Shown: positions 51,237 to 60,215, numbered from the stretch's first letter. The stretch is 64,000 nucleotides of DNA from Paracidovorax valerianellae (GCF_900102625.1 NZ_FMZC01000002.1:397990-461989); one strand, 5' to 3'. Translations and numbers: made by a program. Notes: generated from the sequence alone by a model not told the origin.

Positions 51237-53699
51237 TCAATCCACCACGGTCAGCTTGGCCACCGACAGCGCCAGCCACTTGGTGCCGTGCCGGGGGAAG
51301 TTCACCTGCGCGCGCGCGTCGTCTCCAGTTCCCTCCAGCGCCAGCACCTTGCCCTCCCCGAACTTGGTGTGGAACACACCCAGGCCCACCCGCAGGCCGT
51401 GCGACGGCGCGGTCTTCTGTGCCGGCACCGGCGGGCTGGCGAAGGAGTCAGATTTATAACCAAATCCGCCCCTGGCGCTTGATCCATATGCGCCGCCAGC
51501 TCCTGAATTAGGAGCAAACGTGCCGAATCCCTGCTGCTTGGGGGTGATCCATTTCAGCGCGGCCTCGGGCAGTTCGTCGAAGAAGCGGCTCTTGACGTTG
51601 TAGCGCGTCTGCCCGTGCAACAGCCGGGTCTGCGAATGGCTGAGGTACAGGCGCTTTCGGGCGCGGGTGATGGCGACGTACATGAGGCGCCGCTCTTCTT
51701 CCAGCCCTTCGCGGTCGCTCATGGCGTTTTCGTGGGGGAACAGGCCCTCTTCCATCCCGCCGATGAAAACGGCATCGAACTCCAGGCCCTTGGAGGCGTG
51801 CACGGTCATCAACTGCACGGCGTCCTGTCCGGCCTGGGCCTGGTTGTCGCCAGCCTCCAGCGCCGCATGGGTCAGGAAGGCGGCCAGGGGCGACAGCGTC
51901 TCGCCGGTGTCGGTATCGACGATGCCCGCCACGCCGCCGGGCAGCGGCTCGTCGGTCGTGGGCAGCGAAGGGTCGAGCCCCTGGCTGGCCGGGCTCTGCG
52001 TGAGCGGTGTGCCGTGCTCGTCCACGGGCAGCGCGATGGCATCGCGTCCGAAGCCTTCCTGCGTGACGAAGCTCTCGGCCGCGTTCACCAGTTCCTGCAA
52101 GTTTTCGATGCGGTCGGCGCCTTCCTTCTCGGAGCGGAAGTGCTCCAGCAGGCCGCTCGACTCCAGCATCTGTTCGATGATGCCGCGCAGGGTCATGCCC
52201 TGGGTCTGCTCGCGCAGCACATCCACCAGCGCGACGAAGCTGCCCAGGTTGGCGCCGGCCTTGCCAGGCACCGCTGTCACGGCGTCGTGCAGCGAGCAGC
52301 CTGCGCTGCGCGCCGCATCCTGCAGCACCTCGACCGTGCGCGCACCGATGCCGCGCGGCGGGAAATTGACGACGCGCAGAAAGCTCGTGTCGTCGTGCGG
52401 GTTCTCCAGCACGCGCAGATATGCCAACGCATGCTTGATTTCAGCCCGCTCGAAGAACCGCAGCCCCCCGTACACGCGATAGGGCACCGCCGCATTGAAC
52501 AGCGCCGACTCGATCACCCGGCTCTGCGCATTGCTGCGGTAGAGCACGGCGACTTCCTTGCGCTCGAAGCCGTCGCTGCGCACGAGCTGGCGGATCTCTT
52601 CCACCATCCACTGCGCTTCGGCCAGGTCGGTGGTCGCCTCGAACACGCGCACCGGCTCGCCGGGACCTTGCGTGGTGCGCAGGTTCTTGCCCAACCGCTT
52701 GCTGTTGTGGCTGATGAGCGCGTTGGCGGAGTCGAGGATGTTGCTGTAGCTGCGGTAGTTCTGCTCCAGCTTGATCTGGCGCTGCACGTCGAACTCGCGC
52801 ACGAAGTCGGCCATGTTGCCCACGCGCGCACCGCGAAAGGCGTAGATGCTCTGGTCGTCGTCGCCCACGGCGATCACGCTGCCGTGGGCCTGGAAATGGC
52901 CTTCGGTCACGTCGCCCGCCAACTGCTTGAGCCAGGCGTATTGCAGCTTGTTGGTGTCCTGGAACTCGTCCACCAGGATGTGCTGGAACCGCCGCTGGTA
53001 GTGCTCGCGCACCGGGTCGTTGTCGCGCAGCAGTTCGTAGCTGCGCAGCATCAGCTCGCCGAAATCGACCACGCCTTCGCGCTGGCATTGCTCTTCATAC
53101 AGTTGATACAGCTCGACCTTCTTGCGGGCATCGGCGTCGCGCGCGTCCACGTCGCCGGGGCGCAGGCCCTCTTCCTTGCAGCCGCTGATGAAGTACTGCA
53201 CCTGCTTGGGCGGAAAGCGCTCTTCGTCGATGCTGAACTGCTTGCACAGGCGCTTGACGGCCGAGAGCTGGTCCTGCGTGTCCAGGATCTGAAAGGCCTG
53301 GGGCAGGCCGGCCAGTTTGTAGTGCGCGCGCAGCAGCCGGTTGCACAGGCCGTGGAAGGTGCCGATCCACATGCCGCGCACATTCACCGGCAGCATGGCC
53401 GAGAGGCGCAACACCATTTCCTTGGCGGCCTTGTTGGTGAAGGTGACGGCCAGGATGCCGCCGGGCGTGACATAGCCGTTTTGCAGCAGCCACGCGATGC
53501 GGGTGGTGAGCACGCGGGTCTTGCCGGAGCCGGCGCCGGCCAGGATCAGGGCGTGCCCGGCAGGCAGCGTGACCGCGCCCAATTGCTCGTCGTTCAGGTT
53601 CTGCAGCAGCGGCGAAGCGGCGTCGGACTGCGGCGCGGGGCCGGCATCGCCAGCACCGAAAGGCGCTGGCGCGCCGGAAAACAGGTCGTGTGGGAGCAT
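51237..53699 (-). CDS. uvrD: UvrD/Rep-type DNA helicase
   Basis: 820 residues with all superfamily-1A motifs: Walker A AGAGSGKTR, VTFTNKAAKEM, Walker B VDEFQDTN, GDDDQSIYAFRGA, QNYRS, TVHASKGLEFD and YVAITRARKRL. It unwinds DNA from the 3' end in nucleotide excision and mismatch repair. The C-terminal ~60 residues form a Tudor-like tail (VGLGVFHTKFGEGKVLALEG). Between motif VI and that tail a Gly/Ser-rich linker is encoded by a copy of the dispersed element (51455-51515). Start chosen by similarity; ribosome site is weak. Confidence 0.95.
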   Translation of the reverse strand: MLPHDLFSGAPAPFGAGDAGPAPQSDAASPLLQNLNDEQLGAVTLPAGHALILAGAGSGKTRVLTTRIAWLLQNGYVTPGGILAVTFTNKAAKEMVLRLSAMLPVNVRGMWIGTFHGLCNRLLRAHYKLAGLPQAFQILDTQDQLSAVKRLCKQFSIDEERFPPKQVQYFISGCKEEGLRPGDVDARDADARKKVELYQLYEEQCQREGVVDFGELMLRSYELLRDNDPVREHYQRRFQHILVDEFQDTNKLQYAWLKQLAGDVTEGHFQAHGSVIAVGDDDQSIYAFRGARVGNMADFVREFDVQRQIKLEQNYRSYSNILDSANALISHNSKRLGKNLRTTQGPGEPVRVFEATTDLAEAQWMVEEIRQLVRSDGFERKEVAVLYRSNAQSRVIESALFNAAVPYRVYGGLRFFERAEIKHALAYLRVLENPHDDTSFLRVVNFPPRGIGARTVEVLQDAARSAGCSLHDAVTAVPGKAGANLGSFVALVDVLREQTQGMTLRGIIEQMLESSGLLEHFRSEKEGADRIENLQELVNAAESFVTQEGFGRDAIALPVDEHGTPLTQSPASQGLDPSLPTTDEPLPGGVAGIVDTDTGETLSPLAAFLTHAALEAGDNQAQAGQDAVQLMTVHASKGLEFDAVFIGGMEEGLFPHENAMSDREGLEEERRLMYVAITRARKRLYLSHSQTRLLHGQTRYNVKSRFFDELPEAALKWITPKQQGFGTFAPNSGAGGAYGSSARGGFGYKSDSFASPPVPAQKTAPSHGLRVGLGVFHTKFGEGKVLALEGTGDDARAQVNFPRHGTKWLALSVAKLTVVD
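51455..51515. repeat. Dispersed hairpin element inside uvrD
   Basis: TGGCGC (51473-51478) faces GCGCC (51490-51494), and GCTCCT (51499-51504) pairs with AGGAGC (51510-51515). The AT-rich TTTATAACCAAAT precedes them. The copy is read in frame and encodes the Gly/Ser-rich part of the helicase linker (NSGAGGAYGSSARGGFGYKS). Confidence 0.5.
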
Positions 53700-53746
53700 T
53701 TCGCCATTGTAGAAACCTCCACCTGCCGCACCCGGCCGTGGGGCTG

Positions 53747-54652
53747 CTATGCCCCGCCGCGAGGCCGGCCGGCAGGCTGGGGCGTGCGGCGCAGGCCGTC
53801 CACCGCGTCGGCCTCGAAGTCCTTCCACAGCGCGTCGCGCCGCTGCAGGGTCTGTGCCACCTCGCCGTGCCGCTGCTGCGCCACGGCGGACACCAGTGCG
53901 TTGCACAGGAAGAACGCGGCGGTGTATGAATCGAACGGCGACGCATTGGCCGTGGCCACCAGCAGGCTGTGGTGGGCGCACGCGACGATGGGCGCGGCCG
54001 CGCTGTCGGTGATGGCGATCACCGTGCAGCCCTGTTGCCGAAAGTGCTGCGCGGCCAGCAATGCACCATTGGAATAGCGGCGGATGGTGAACACCAGCAG
54101 CACATCCTGCGGCTGGGTCCACAGCAGCCGGTCCACGGCGAAGGGTGCGCCCGCGCCCAGTTCGAGCACCTGCGGACGGCACATGTTGAGGTGCGTGGTG
54201 AGGTAGGACGACACGGGCACGCTGTTCTTTTCGGCCATCACGAAGACGCGTCCCTTGCAGCCGCTGACGGCATTCACCACCGCTCCGAAGACGGCCATGT
54301 CCAGCCCCTGGCGCGTGGCGGTCAGGTTGTGCTGGTCGTGCAGCAAGGCATCGTCCACGCATTCGGCCAGCGTGCGGTCGCTGCCAATGGTGGCCCGGGT
54401 GCGCTGGGCGGGCGTCTGCAGCAGCACGGTCACTTCGCTGCGGGCCTCACGTCGCACCTCGGCGAGGCTGGCATAGCCCAGCTTGGCGAAAAGTCGCACC
54501 ACGGTAGAGGCACTGGTGCCCGCCCGCGACGCCATGGCACTGGCCGAGTCGAGCAGGCCGTCGGGGTAATGGCGCTGCAGATCATCCGCCAACGCCCGCT
54601 CGCTGGCCGTCAGGGTGGATGCGTGAAGAACGAGCCGTTCGGTCAGGAGCAT
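53747..54652 (-). CDS. RpiR/MurR-family transcriptional regulator
   Basis: 301 residues. An N-terminal helix-turn-helix (residues 1-80, ASRAGTSASTVVRLFAKLGYASLAEVRR) is followed by a SIS sugar-phosphate-binding domain (VFVMAEKNSVPVSSYL ... VLLVFTIRRYSNGALLAAQHFRQQGCTVIAITDS). These regulators bind phosphosugars or other metabolites. It diverges from the M20 peptidase/Bug gene pair and probably controls it through the AT-rich palindrome at 54773. No sugar gene is adjacent, so the ligand may not be a sugar. Confidence 0.88.
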   Translation of the reverse strand: MLLTERLVLHASTLTASERALADDLQRHYPDGLLDSASAMASRAGTSASTVVRLFAKLGYASLAEVRREARSEVTVLLQTPAQRTRATIGSDRTLAECVDDALLHDQHNLTATRQGLDMAVFGAVVNAVSGCKGRVFVMAEKNSVPVSSYLTTHLNMCRPQVLELGAGAPFAVDRLLWTQPQDVLLVFTIRRYSNGALLAAQHFRQQGCTVIAITDSAAAPIVACAHHSLLVATANASPFDSYTAAFFLCNALVSAVAQQRHGEVAQTLQRRDALWKDFEADAVDGLRRTPQPAGRPRGGA

Positions 54653-54740
54653 GGCGAAGGTGCAATGGCAAAACGTTGAAAGGGGGTTTGGCGGGCGGCA
54701 GTTGGAGCACCGCGCGGCAAGCATAGCGACCGCAGCCGCA

Positions 54741-54788
54741 TTGCAATGATTGTTTCAAGAATATATGATCATTGAAATATTCATTTCA
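54741..54788 (+). promoter_or_regulatory. Promoter and palindromic operator of the M20/Bug pair
   Basis: TTGCAA (54741-54746) and TATGAT (54764-54769) are 17 bases apart. Just downstream, TGAAAT (54773-54778) and ATTTCA (54783-54788) form a perfect 6-bp palindrome around four bases. This AT-rich island in a GC-rich genome lies between the RpiR-type regulator and the operon, so it is the probable regulator site. Confidence 0.65.
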
Positions 54789-54806
54789 TTCCACGAGCCT
54801 GCCCCC

Positions 54807-56015
54807 ATGTCCACCTCGATCGAAGCTCCAGCCCACCCCGCCAGCCCCGAGGCCGGCACCGCTCCGTCGCCCGCGGCCCAACCGATGCTGGAATGGCTGG
54901 CGTCGCAGGAAAGCGCCATGTTCGATCTGCTGCGCGATGTGGTGAACACCGACAGCGGCAGCGGCCATGTGCCGGGCGTGCAGCAAGTGGCGGCACTGCT
55001 GCGCGGGCGCCTGGAGGCAGCCGGCATCGCGGTCGAAACCCGGCCGCAGCCCGGCTGGGGCGAGTGCCTGCTGGCCCGGATTCCGGGCAGCAGCCCGACT
55101 GCCACTGGTCACCTGCAGCTCATGGGCCACATGGACACGGTGTTTCCCCTGGGCACTGCCGCCGAGCGCCCCTGGCGCGTCGAGGCCGGCAAGGCGTTCG
55201 GCCCCGGCGTGGCCGACATGAAATCCGGCCTGGTGATGAATGTCTTCGTGGCCGAAGCCCTGGCGCGGTTCGGCGGCAATGCCTCGCCCGTGCACCTGTT
55301 TTTCTCGTGCGACGAAGAAGTGGGCTCGCCCGCCTGCCGCACGGTGATCCGCGAAATCTCCCAGGGCGCGCGTGCCGTGCTCAATGCCGAGCCGGGCCGC
55401 ATCTCCGGCAATGTGGTGGTGGAGCGCAAGGGCTCGTACCGCATCGATTTCGAGGTGCAAGGCGTGGCCGCGCACGCGGGCATCAACCCCGCCCAGGGTG
55501 CAAGCGCCATCGAGGCCCTGGCGCGCAAGACGATCGCGCTGCATGCCCTCAACGGCTGCGAGCCGGGCGTGACGCTCAACGTCGGCTTCATCCAGGGCGG
55601 CATGGCCTCCAACGTGGTCGCACCGCTGGCAAAGGCCCATCTGGACCTGCGCTACACCGCCGAAAACGACCTGGACGCAGTGCAGGCCCGCATCCGCGCC
55701 ATCATCGAAGAAGAATCGCTGCCCCGCACCAGTGGCCGCATCGTGGAGCAGACGGGCACTTTGCCGATGGCCCGCACCCCTGCCGATCTGCTGGCGGCCT
55801 ATCAGCGCTGCGCCGCGCAGGTCGGCTTCGCGGTGGAGGGCGAATTCACGGGCGGCGCCGCCGACAGCGGCATCACTTCGTCGATGGGCATTCCCTCGCT
55901 GTGCGCGCTGGGCCCGGTGGGAGGCTATGCCCACAGCGAGCGCGAGTTCTGCGACCTGACCACCTTCGTACCCCGAGCCCAGGCGCTCGCGCTCACCCTG
56001 CTCGCGCTGGGTTGA
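54807..56015 (+). CDS. M20-family (CPG2-like) metallopeptidase
   Basis: 402 residues. The di-zinc site of carboxypeptidase G2/ArgE-type enzymes is complete: MGHMDTVFP (His and Asp), GVADMKSG (bridging Asp), CDEEVGSP (catalytic Glu and ligand) and GYAHSERE (C-terminal His). No signal peptide, so cytoplasmic. It would hydrolyse an amide at a C-terminal glutamate or similar residue. The Bug-type binding protein 47 bp downstream may supply its substrate, and the RpiR regulator may sense it. Start at ATG 54807 is chosen over an earlier hydrophobic extension. Confidence 0.88.
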   Translation: MSTSIEAPAHPASPEAGTAPSPAAQPMLEWLASQESAMFDLLRDVVNTDSGSGHVPGVQQVAALLRGRLEAAGIAVETRPQPGWGECLLARIPGSSPTATGHLQLMGHMDTVFPLGTAAERPWRVEAGKAFGPGVADMKSGLVMNVFVAEALARFGGNASPVHLFFSCDEEVGSPACRTVIREISQGARAVLNAEPGRISGNVVVERKGSYRIDFEVQGVAAHAGINPAQGASAIEALARKTIALHALNGCEPGVTLNVGFIQGGMASNVVAPLAKAHLDLRYTAENDLDAVQARIRAIIEEESLPRTSGRIVEQTGTLPMARTPADLLAAYQRCAAQVGFAVEGEFTGGAADSGITSSMGIPSLCALGPVGGYAHSEREFCDLTTFVPRAQALALTLLALG

Positions 56016-56062
56016 CCCGATGTTTTGTTCGACCGTTTGCCCTTTTTGACATTGCCTCTGCC

Positions 56063-57088
56063 ATGCCTTTTCGCACCGACCTTTCTTCGCACAGCGCCAG
56101 CCCCCTGACCCGCCGCCAGGTCCTGGCCTCCAGCCTCGGCCTGGGCCTGGCCGGGCTTCCCGCCCTGGCCAGCCACGCGGCCGAGACGTATCCCACCCGC
56201 CCGATCACGCTCGTCGTGCCCTTCCCGCCCGGCGGCTCGGTGGACGTGATGGCCCGGCAATACGCCGAGCCGCTCGGCCGCATCCTGGGCGTGCCCATGG
56301 TGATCGACAACAAGCCCGGCGCAGGTGGATCGATCGGCGCGCAGTTCGTGGCCCGCTCCAAGGCCGACGGCTACACCCTCGTGGTCTCGTCGCAGAGCAG
56401 CCACCTGGCCAATCCGCTGGTACAGCCCAACCTGGGTTACGACCCCATCAAGGACTTCGACAACATCGCCATCCTGGGCCGTCAGCCCAACGTGCTGGTG
56501 GTGCACCCCAGCTTGCCGGTAAAGACCTTCGCCGAGTTCGTGGCCTATGCCAAGGAGCGCCCGGGCAAGCTCAACTTCTGCAGCGCCGGCGCTGGCAGCA
56601 TGGGCCAGTTGAATGTGGAAATGATGCAGCTCGCCGTCGGCACCCAGGCCGTGCATGTGCCCTACCGCGGCGGCTCGCCCCTCATCACGGCCGTGCTGGC
56701 GAACGAGGTGCAGTTCACGCTCGACAACCTGGTCATCTTCCTGCCGCACATACAAGCCGGCAAACTGCGCGCGCTCGCCGTGGCATCGCCACAGCGCCTG
56801 CCGCAATTGCCCGACGTGCCCACCTTCGCCGAACTGGGCCACGCACCGCTCAACCAGACCTCGTGGACCGGCATCGCTGCCCCGGCCAACACGCCGCCCG
56901 ACATCGTCGCCACGCTGCATAAGGCCATCCGCACGGCCGCCACCGAACCGTCGATGCTGGAGAACCTGCGCGGTCGCGGCGTGATCGCGCCGGAAGACAT
57001 GGCACCGGCCGGGTTCGAGAAGATGATGGCCGAGCGTCTGGTGGCATACGGCGACGTGGTCCGCCGCGCCAACGTGAAGCCCGAGTAA
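56063..57088 (+). CDS. Bug/TctC-type binding protein
   Basis: 341 residues with a TAT-like signal (SPLTRRQVLASSLGLGLAGLPALA). Bug landmarks: ITLVVPFPPGGSVDVMARQYAE, VIDNKPGAGGSIGAQF, GSMGQLNVEMMQ, PYRGGSPLITAVLANEVQF. It is the second orphan Bug protein of the window, here co-oriented with an M20 peptidase under a common promoter, which hints at uptake of an N-acyl amino acid or peptide-like acid. A strong hairpin follows. Confidence 0.92.
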   Translation: MPFRTDLSSHSASPLTRRQVLASSLGLGLAGLPALASHAAETYPTRPITLVVPFPPGGSVDVMARQYAEPLGRILGVPMVIDNKPGAGGSIGAQFVARSKADGYTLVVSSQSSHLANPLVQPNLGYDPIKDFDNIAILGRQPNVLVVHPSLPVKTFAEFVAYAKERPGKLNFCSAGAGSMGQLNVEMMQLAVGTQAVHVPYRGGSPLITAVLANEVQFTLDNLVIFLPHIQAGKLRALAVASPQRLPQLPDVPTFAELGHAPLNQTSWTGIAAPANTPPDIVATLHKAIRTAATEPSMLENLRGRGVIAPEDMAPAGFEKMMAERLVAYGDVVRRANVKPE

Positions 57089-57107
57089 TCGCAGGGGCAC
57101 CGGCCCC

Positions 57108-57138
57108 GCCACGCGGCCGGTGGTTCCGGCCGCGTGGC
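57108..57138 (+). terminator. Strong GC-rich hairpin after the M20/Bug operon
   Basis: GCCACGCGGCCGG (57108-57120) and CCGGCCGCGTGGC (57126-57138) form a perfect 13-bp stem around TGGTT. The following bases are ATCTTGT, so the T-run is poor, but the stem strength and position 20 bp after the stop suggest termination. Confidence 0.7.
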
Positions 57139-57186
57139 ATCTTGTGGGAACATGGCGCGCAATCACCACTGCCGCCCACGCCGACC

Positions 57187-57906
57187 ATGCGCTCCAACCA
57201 CCCTTCCCTGCCGGCCCTGGCCCTGCTCGCCGCACTGGGCTGCAGCCCGCTTTTGGCGCAGGCCCAGGCCTCTTGCTCCAGCGACGGCACCGCCCAGCCC
57301 GTGGCCTTGTACGAACGCTTCATCAACGCGGACTGCGAGTCCTGCTGGGCCGGCCCACCGGCGCACGTGCCCGGCCCCAGCGCACTGGTGCTCGACTGGA
57401 TCGTGCCCGGCGGCCTGGCCGACGATGCCCCGCTGTCGGCGGCAGCCACGCGTGACGCCCTGCAGCGCCTGCAGGATCTGGGCCGGGGCGTTCCGCAGTT
57501 CTCGGACACTCACACGGCCGAGGTCCAGCCCCTGCCCGGCCGCCTGCGCGTGGCCAGCGGCCTGGCGATGAATGATTACCTCGGCACTGGCATCTCCTTC
57601 AAACCGGCTCCACGTGCGCCGCTGCCTGCCGGCGACTATGCCTATTCGCTGGTGTTGGTGGAAAGCGTTCCGGCCGGCACCGCGGGAACGCCGGTCGATC
57701 GCAATGTGGTTCGAAATGTGCTCCAGGGCATATGGAACGCCGGCACATCGCTATCAAAAAAGGAGCAATCATCCTGGATGGAGAACCGCTCCATGCGAAC
57801 GCCCGAGGGCGCCAACCCCGAGCGGCTCTTCGTGGCAGGCTGGCTCCAGGATGCGCAAGGCCGCATCGTGGCCGCCGCGCAGTCCCGGTGCGCCGCAGGG
57901 TCTTGA
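57187..57906 (+). CDS. Secreted protein with thioredoxin-like N-terminus
   Basis: 239 residues with a signal peptide ending near AQAQA (residue 24). After it QPVALYERFINADCESCWAGP gives a C-x2-C in the position typical of the thioredoxin-like DUF1223/secreted redox proteins (strand, short loop, CxxC). The remainder is beta-rich with no further motif. The 3' part contains GCTATCAAAAAAGGAGCAAT, a half copy of the dispersed element read in frame (SLSKKEQSSW). Function uncertain. Confidence 0.65.
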   Translation: MRSNHPSLPALALLAALGCSPLLAQAQASCSSDGTAQPVALYERFINADCESCWAGPPAHVPGPSALVLDWIVPGGLADDAPLSAAATRDALQRLQDLGRGVPQFSDTHTAEVQPLPGRLRVASGLAMNDYLGTGISFKPAPRAPLPAGDYAYSLVLVESVPAGTAGTPVDRNVVRNVLQGIWNAGTSLSKKEQSSWMENRSMRTPEGANPERLFVAGWLQDAQGRIVAAAQSRCAAGS

Positions 57907-57925
57907 GCGGCGGGTAGAATCAGTC

Positions 57926-57960
57926 ACCGGGCCCAAGTTTCTTGACGCCCGGTTTTTTTT
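57926..57960 (+). terminator. Intrinsic terminator before guaC
   Basis: ACCGGGC (57926-57932) and GCCCGGT (57947-57953) pair over a 14-base loop, followed by eight T residues (57953-57960). It ends the transcript of the secreted thioredoxin-like gene. An attenuator in the guaC leader is a less likely alternative. Confidence 0.8.
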
Positions 57961-58086
57961 GCGCCTGCGCACAGCAGGGTCCGGTGCTGCCCATGGCGGT
58001 GGCACCCGCAGAGCCGGTCCGCAAGCCAAGCGCCCACCGTGGCGGAAATCCTTCCGCCGCGTCCTTCGATGGAGCTTGGAAATCTG

Positions 58087-59064
58087 ATGGAAATCTTCGA
58101 CTACGACAACGTCCTGCTGCTGCCGCGCAAATGCCGCGTGGAAAGCCGCTCCGAGTGCGATGCCAGCGTGACGCTGGGCCAGCGCACTTTCCGCCTGCCT
58201 GTGGTGCCGGCCAACATGAAAACCGTGGTGGACGAAAAGATCTGCCTCTGGATGGCGAAAAGCGGCTACTTCTACGTGATGCACCGCTTCGACCTGGACA
58301 ACGTGCAGTTCGTGCGCGACATGCACGCGGCCGGCTGCTACGCCTCGATCTCTCTCGGGGTCAAGAAGCCCGACTACGACACCGTGGACCAGCTGGCTGC
58401 GGCGGGCCTGGTGCCCGAATACATCACCATCGACATCGCCCATGGCCATGCCGACACGGTGAAGAACATGATCGCCTACCTCAAGGAAAAGCTGCCGGGG
58501 TCGTTCGTCATCGCCGGCAACGTTGGCACGCCGGAGGCCATCATCGACCTGGAAAACTGGGGCGCCGACGCGACCAAGGTCGGCATCGGCCCCGGCAAGG
58601 TGTGCATCACCAAGCTCAAGACGGGGTTCGGCACGGGTGGCTGGCAGCTGTCGGCGCTCAAGTGGTGCGCGCGCGTGGCCACCAAGCCCATCATCGCGGA
58701 CGGCGGCATCCGCGACCATGGCGACATCGCCAAGAGCATCCGTTTCGGCGCGACCATGGTGATGATCGGATCGCTGTTCGCGGGCCATGAAGAATCACCC
58801 GGAAAGACGGTGGAAGTGGATGGCGCCTTGTTCAAGGAGTACTACGGCTCGGCCAGCGACTTCAACAAGGGCGAGTACAAGCACGTGGAAGGCAAGCGCA
58901 TCCTCGAACCCATCAAGGGCACGCTGGCCAGCACGCTGGTCGAAATGGAGCAGGACGTGCAAAGCTCGATCAGCTATTCCGGCGGCCGCAAGCTCATGGA
59001 TATTCGCAAGGTGAACTACGTGATCCTGGGCGGCGACAACGCGGGCGAGCATCTGCTCATGTAA
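58087..59064 (+). CDS. guaC: GMP reductase (short, Firmicutes-type)
   Basis: 325 residues. It deaminates and reduces GMP to IMP with NADPH. IMPDH/GMPR-barrel motifs: [46 protein letters not shown] with catalytic Cys173, and [15 protein letters not shown]. The sequence is close to the GuaC of Bacillus and staphylococci ([22 protein letters not shown]) and unlike the 347-residue enteric GuaC. ATG 58087 is preferred because TTGGA lies at a suitable distance; ATG 58069 is possible. A tRNA gene follows. Confidence 0.93.
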   Translation: MEIFDYDNVLLLPRKCRVESRSECDASVTLGQRTFRLPVVPANMKTVVDEKICLWMAKSGYFYVMHRFDLDNVQFVRDMHAAGCYASISLGVKKPDYDTVDQLAAAGLVPEYITIDIAHGHADTVKNMIAYLKEKLPGSFVIAGNVGTPEAIIDLENWGADATKVGIGPGKVCITKLKTGFGTGGWQLSALKWCARVATKPIIADGGIRDHGDIAKSIRFGATMVMIGSLFAGHEESPGKTVEVDGALFKEYYGSASDFNKGEYKHVEGKRILEPIKGTLASTLVEMEQDVQSSISYSGGRKLMDIRKVNYVILGGDNAGEHLLM

Positions 59065-59132
59065 CGCTTGCAGGGCAAGGCCCATCTCGCGTGCGGCCGA
59101 GCCGTCAATGAGCGCACTTTTTTCTGTAGCGC

Positions 59133-59162
59133 TTGCAAACGCCACAAAAGTTGGTGCATAAT
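59133..59162 (+). promoter_or_regulatory. Promoter of the tRNA-Lys gene
   Basis: TTGCAA (59133-59138) and CATAAT (59157-59162), 18 bases apart, stand 40 bp before the mature tRNA 5' end. Good match to the vegetative consensus with a GCNNTGCA-free discriminator. Confidence 0.6.
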
Positions 59163-59201
59163 TCGAGGCTCTGCAGCAATGCAGACAGCTTTTCAAAAAG
59201 T

Positions 59202-59277
59202 GGGTTCTTAGCTCAGTTGGTAGAGCAGCGGACTCTTAATCCGTAGGTCGAGTGTTCGAGTCACTCAGGACCCACCA
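59202..59277 (+). tRNA. tRNA-Lys (anticodon CUU)
   Basis: 76 bases including an encoded CCA (59275-59277). The acceptor stem GGGTTCT pairs with AGGACCC; the D arm has GCTCAGTTGGTAGAGC; the anticodon loop reads CTCTTAA, giving CUU for AAG codons; the variable loop GTAGGTC follows, and the T arm has GTTCGAGTC. No introns or oddities. Confidence 0.98.
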
Positions 59278-59299
59278 CTCATAAGCCTCCAAGGCAACT

Positions 59300-59336
59300 A
59301 AAGCCGATGCTACAAAAATAGCGTCGGCTTTTTTTA
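59300..59336 (+). terminator. Terminator of the tRNA-Lys gene
   Basis: AAGCCGATGCTA (59301-59312) pairs with TAGCGTCGGCTT (59319-59330) with one mismatch, followed by a T tract. The stem starts 24 bp after the tRNA CCA end. Confidence 0.85.
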
Positions 59337-59544
59337 TGGGCGCGGCGTTTTCGCCCTGGTGTTGGTCAACGAACTGCCCGTCGGCAGCAATAAGTGCCAG
59401 CGTTCAAACCGCGTTGCTCATGCGAAATCGATGCCCTGTGCGGCAATCCCTCCGGCAGTGAGCGCGTTCTGCCTACAGGGTGGGGCCCATGTGCCCCTTA
59501 GGTTCAAAAGTCACCTTCCTCTTCCTTTCCATCAGGAGACTGAC

Positions 59545-59760
59545 ATGAACCAAGCCGCAGGCGTACAGCCCGATCGCATCGACATCAATGACGCCGCCAT
59601 CACCGCCAAATGGTCCAACAAGCTCGCCGTGAGCGAGCTGCAGTTGAAAGAAGCCGTCGCCGCCGTCGGCGACAAAGCGGCGGATGTGGAAATGCATCTC
59701 AAAGGCACCCGTAGCACCACCAACGATGACCGCGTGGAAGAGCTGGGCGCCGATCGCTGA
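59545..59760 (+). CDS. DUF3606-family small protein
   Basis: 71 residues. RIDINDAAITAKWSNKLAVSELQLKEAVAAVGDKAADVEMHL matches DUF3606, a short family of proteobacterial proteins without known role. AGGAG precedes the ATG. It lies 26 bp ahead of the pyridoxamine-oxidase-like gene and probably belongs to the same general-stress transcript. Confidence 0.8.
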   Translation: MNQAAGVQPDRIDINDAAITAKWSNKLAVSELQLKEAVAAVGDKAADVEMHLKGTRSTTNDDRVEELGADR

Positions 59761-59786
59761 AACACCACATCTCCGAGAACCGCACC

Positions 59787-60203
59787 ATGCCCCAAAAGAA
59801 CCTGGCCGACCTGGCCGAAAAGATGCGCGATATCGACATCGCGATGCTCTCCACCCATACCGATGGCGGCGCCATCGCCGGCCGGCCGATGAGCAACAAC
59901 CGCGAAGTCGATTACGACGGCACTTCTTGCTACTTCACCTGGGCCCAGTCGCGCATGGTGGCCGACATCGAACGCGATCCGCAGGTGTCGCTCGCCTTCC
60001 AGGGAGCGAAAGCCTTTTTGGTGGCAGTCGAGGGACGCGCTGAACTCGTGCGCGATCGCGACACGTTTGCCGAGCACTGGACGCCCGATCTCGATCGCTG
60101 GTTCGAAGACGGCATCGACACCGAGGGGCTGGTGATGATCCGCGTGAAGGCTTCGCGCATCCACTATTGGGATGGCGAAGACGACGGCGACATCACGGTC
60201 TGA
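59787..60203 (+). CDS. Pyridoxamine 5'-phosphate oxidase-like (general stress) protein
   Basis: 138 residues. Split-barrel flavin-binding fold, with DIAMLSTHTDGGAIAGRPM, YFTWAQSRMVADIERDPQVSLAF and GRAELVRDRDTFAEHW as in bacterial general-stress protein 26. These bind FMN or F420-like cofactors; real substrates are unknown. Co-oriented with the DUF3606 gene. Ends in a strong bidirectional hairpin. Confidence 0.88.
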   Translation: MPQKNLADLAEKMRDIDIAMLSTHTDGGAIAGRPMSNNREVDYDGTSCYFTWAQSRMVADIERDPQVSLAFQGAKAFLVAVEGRAELVRDRDTFAEHWTPDLDRWFEDGIDTEGLVMIRVKASRIHYWDGEDDGDITV

Positions 60204-60215
60204 CCCATTGCGCGA

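Noticed and set aside
51615-54077. Long plus-strand frame opposite the helicase gene
   Set aside because: Antisense shadow of UvrD; no recognisable protein features.
57907-58086. Riboswitch in the guaC leader
   Set aside because: Only an ordinary terminator hairpin with a T-run after the previous gene is seen; no conserved purine-riboswitch core is recognisable.
59307-59322. GCTA-CAAAAA-TAGC as another dispersed-element copy
   Set aside because: It is the apex of the tRNA terminator stem and lacks the flanking arms of the element.
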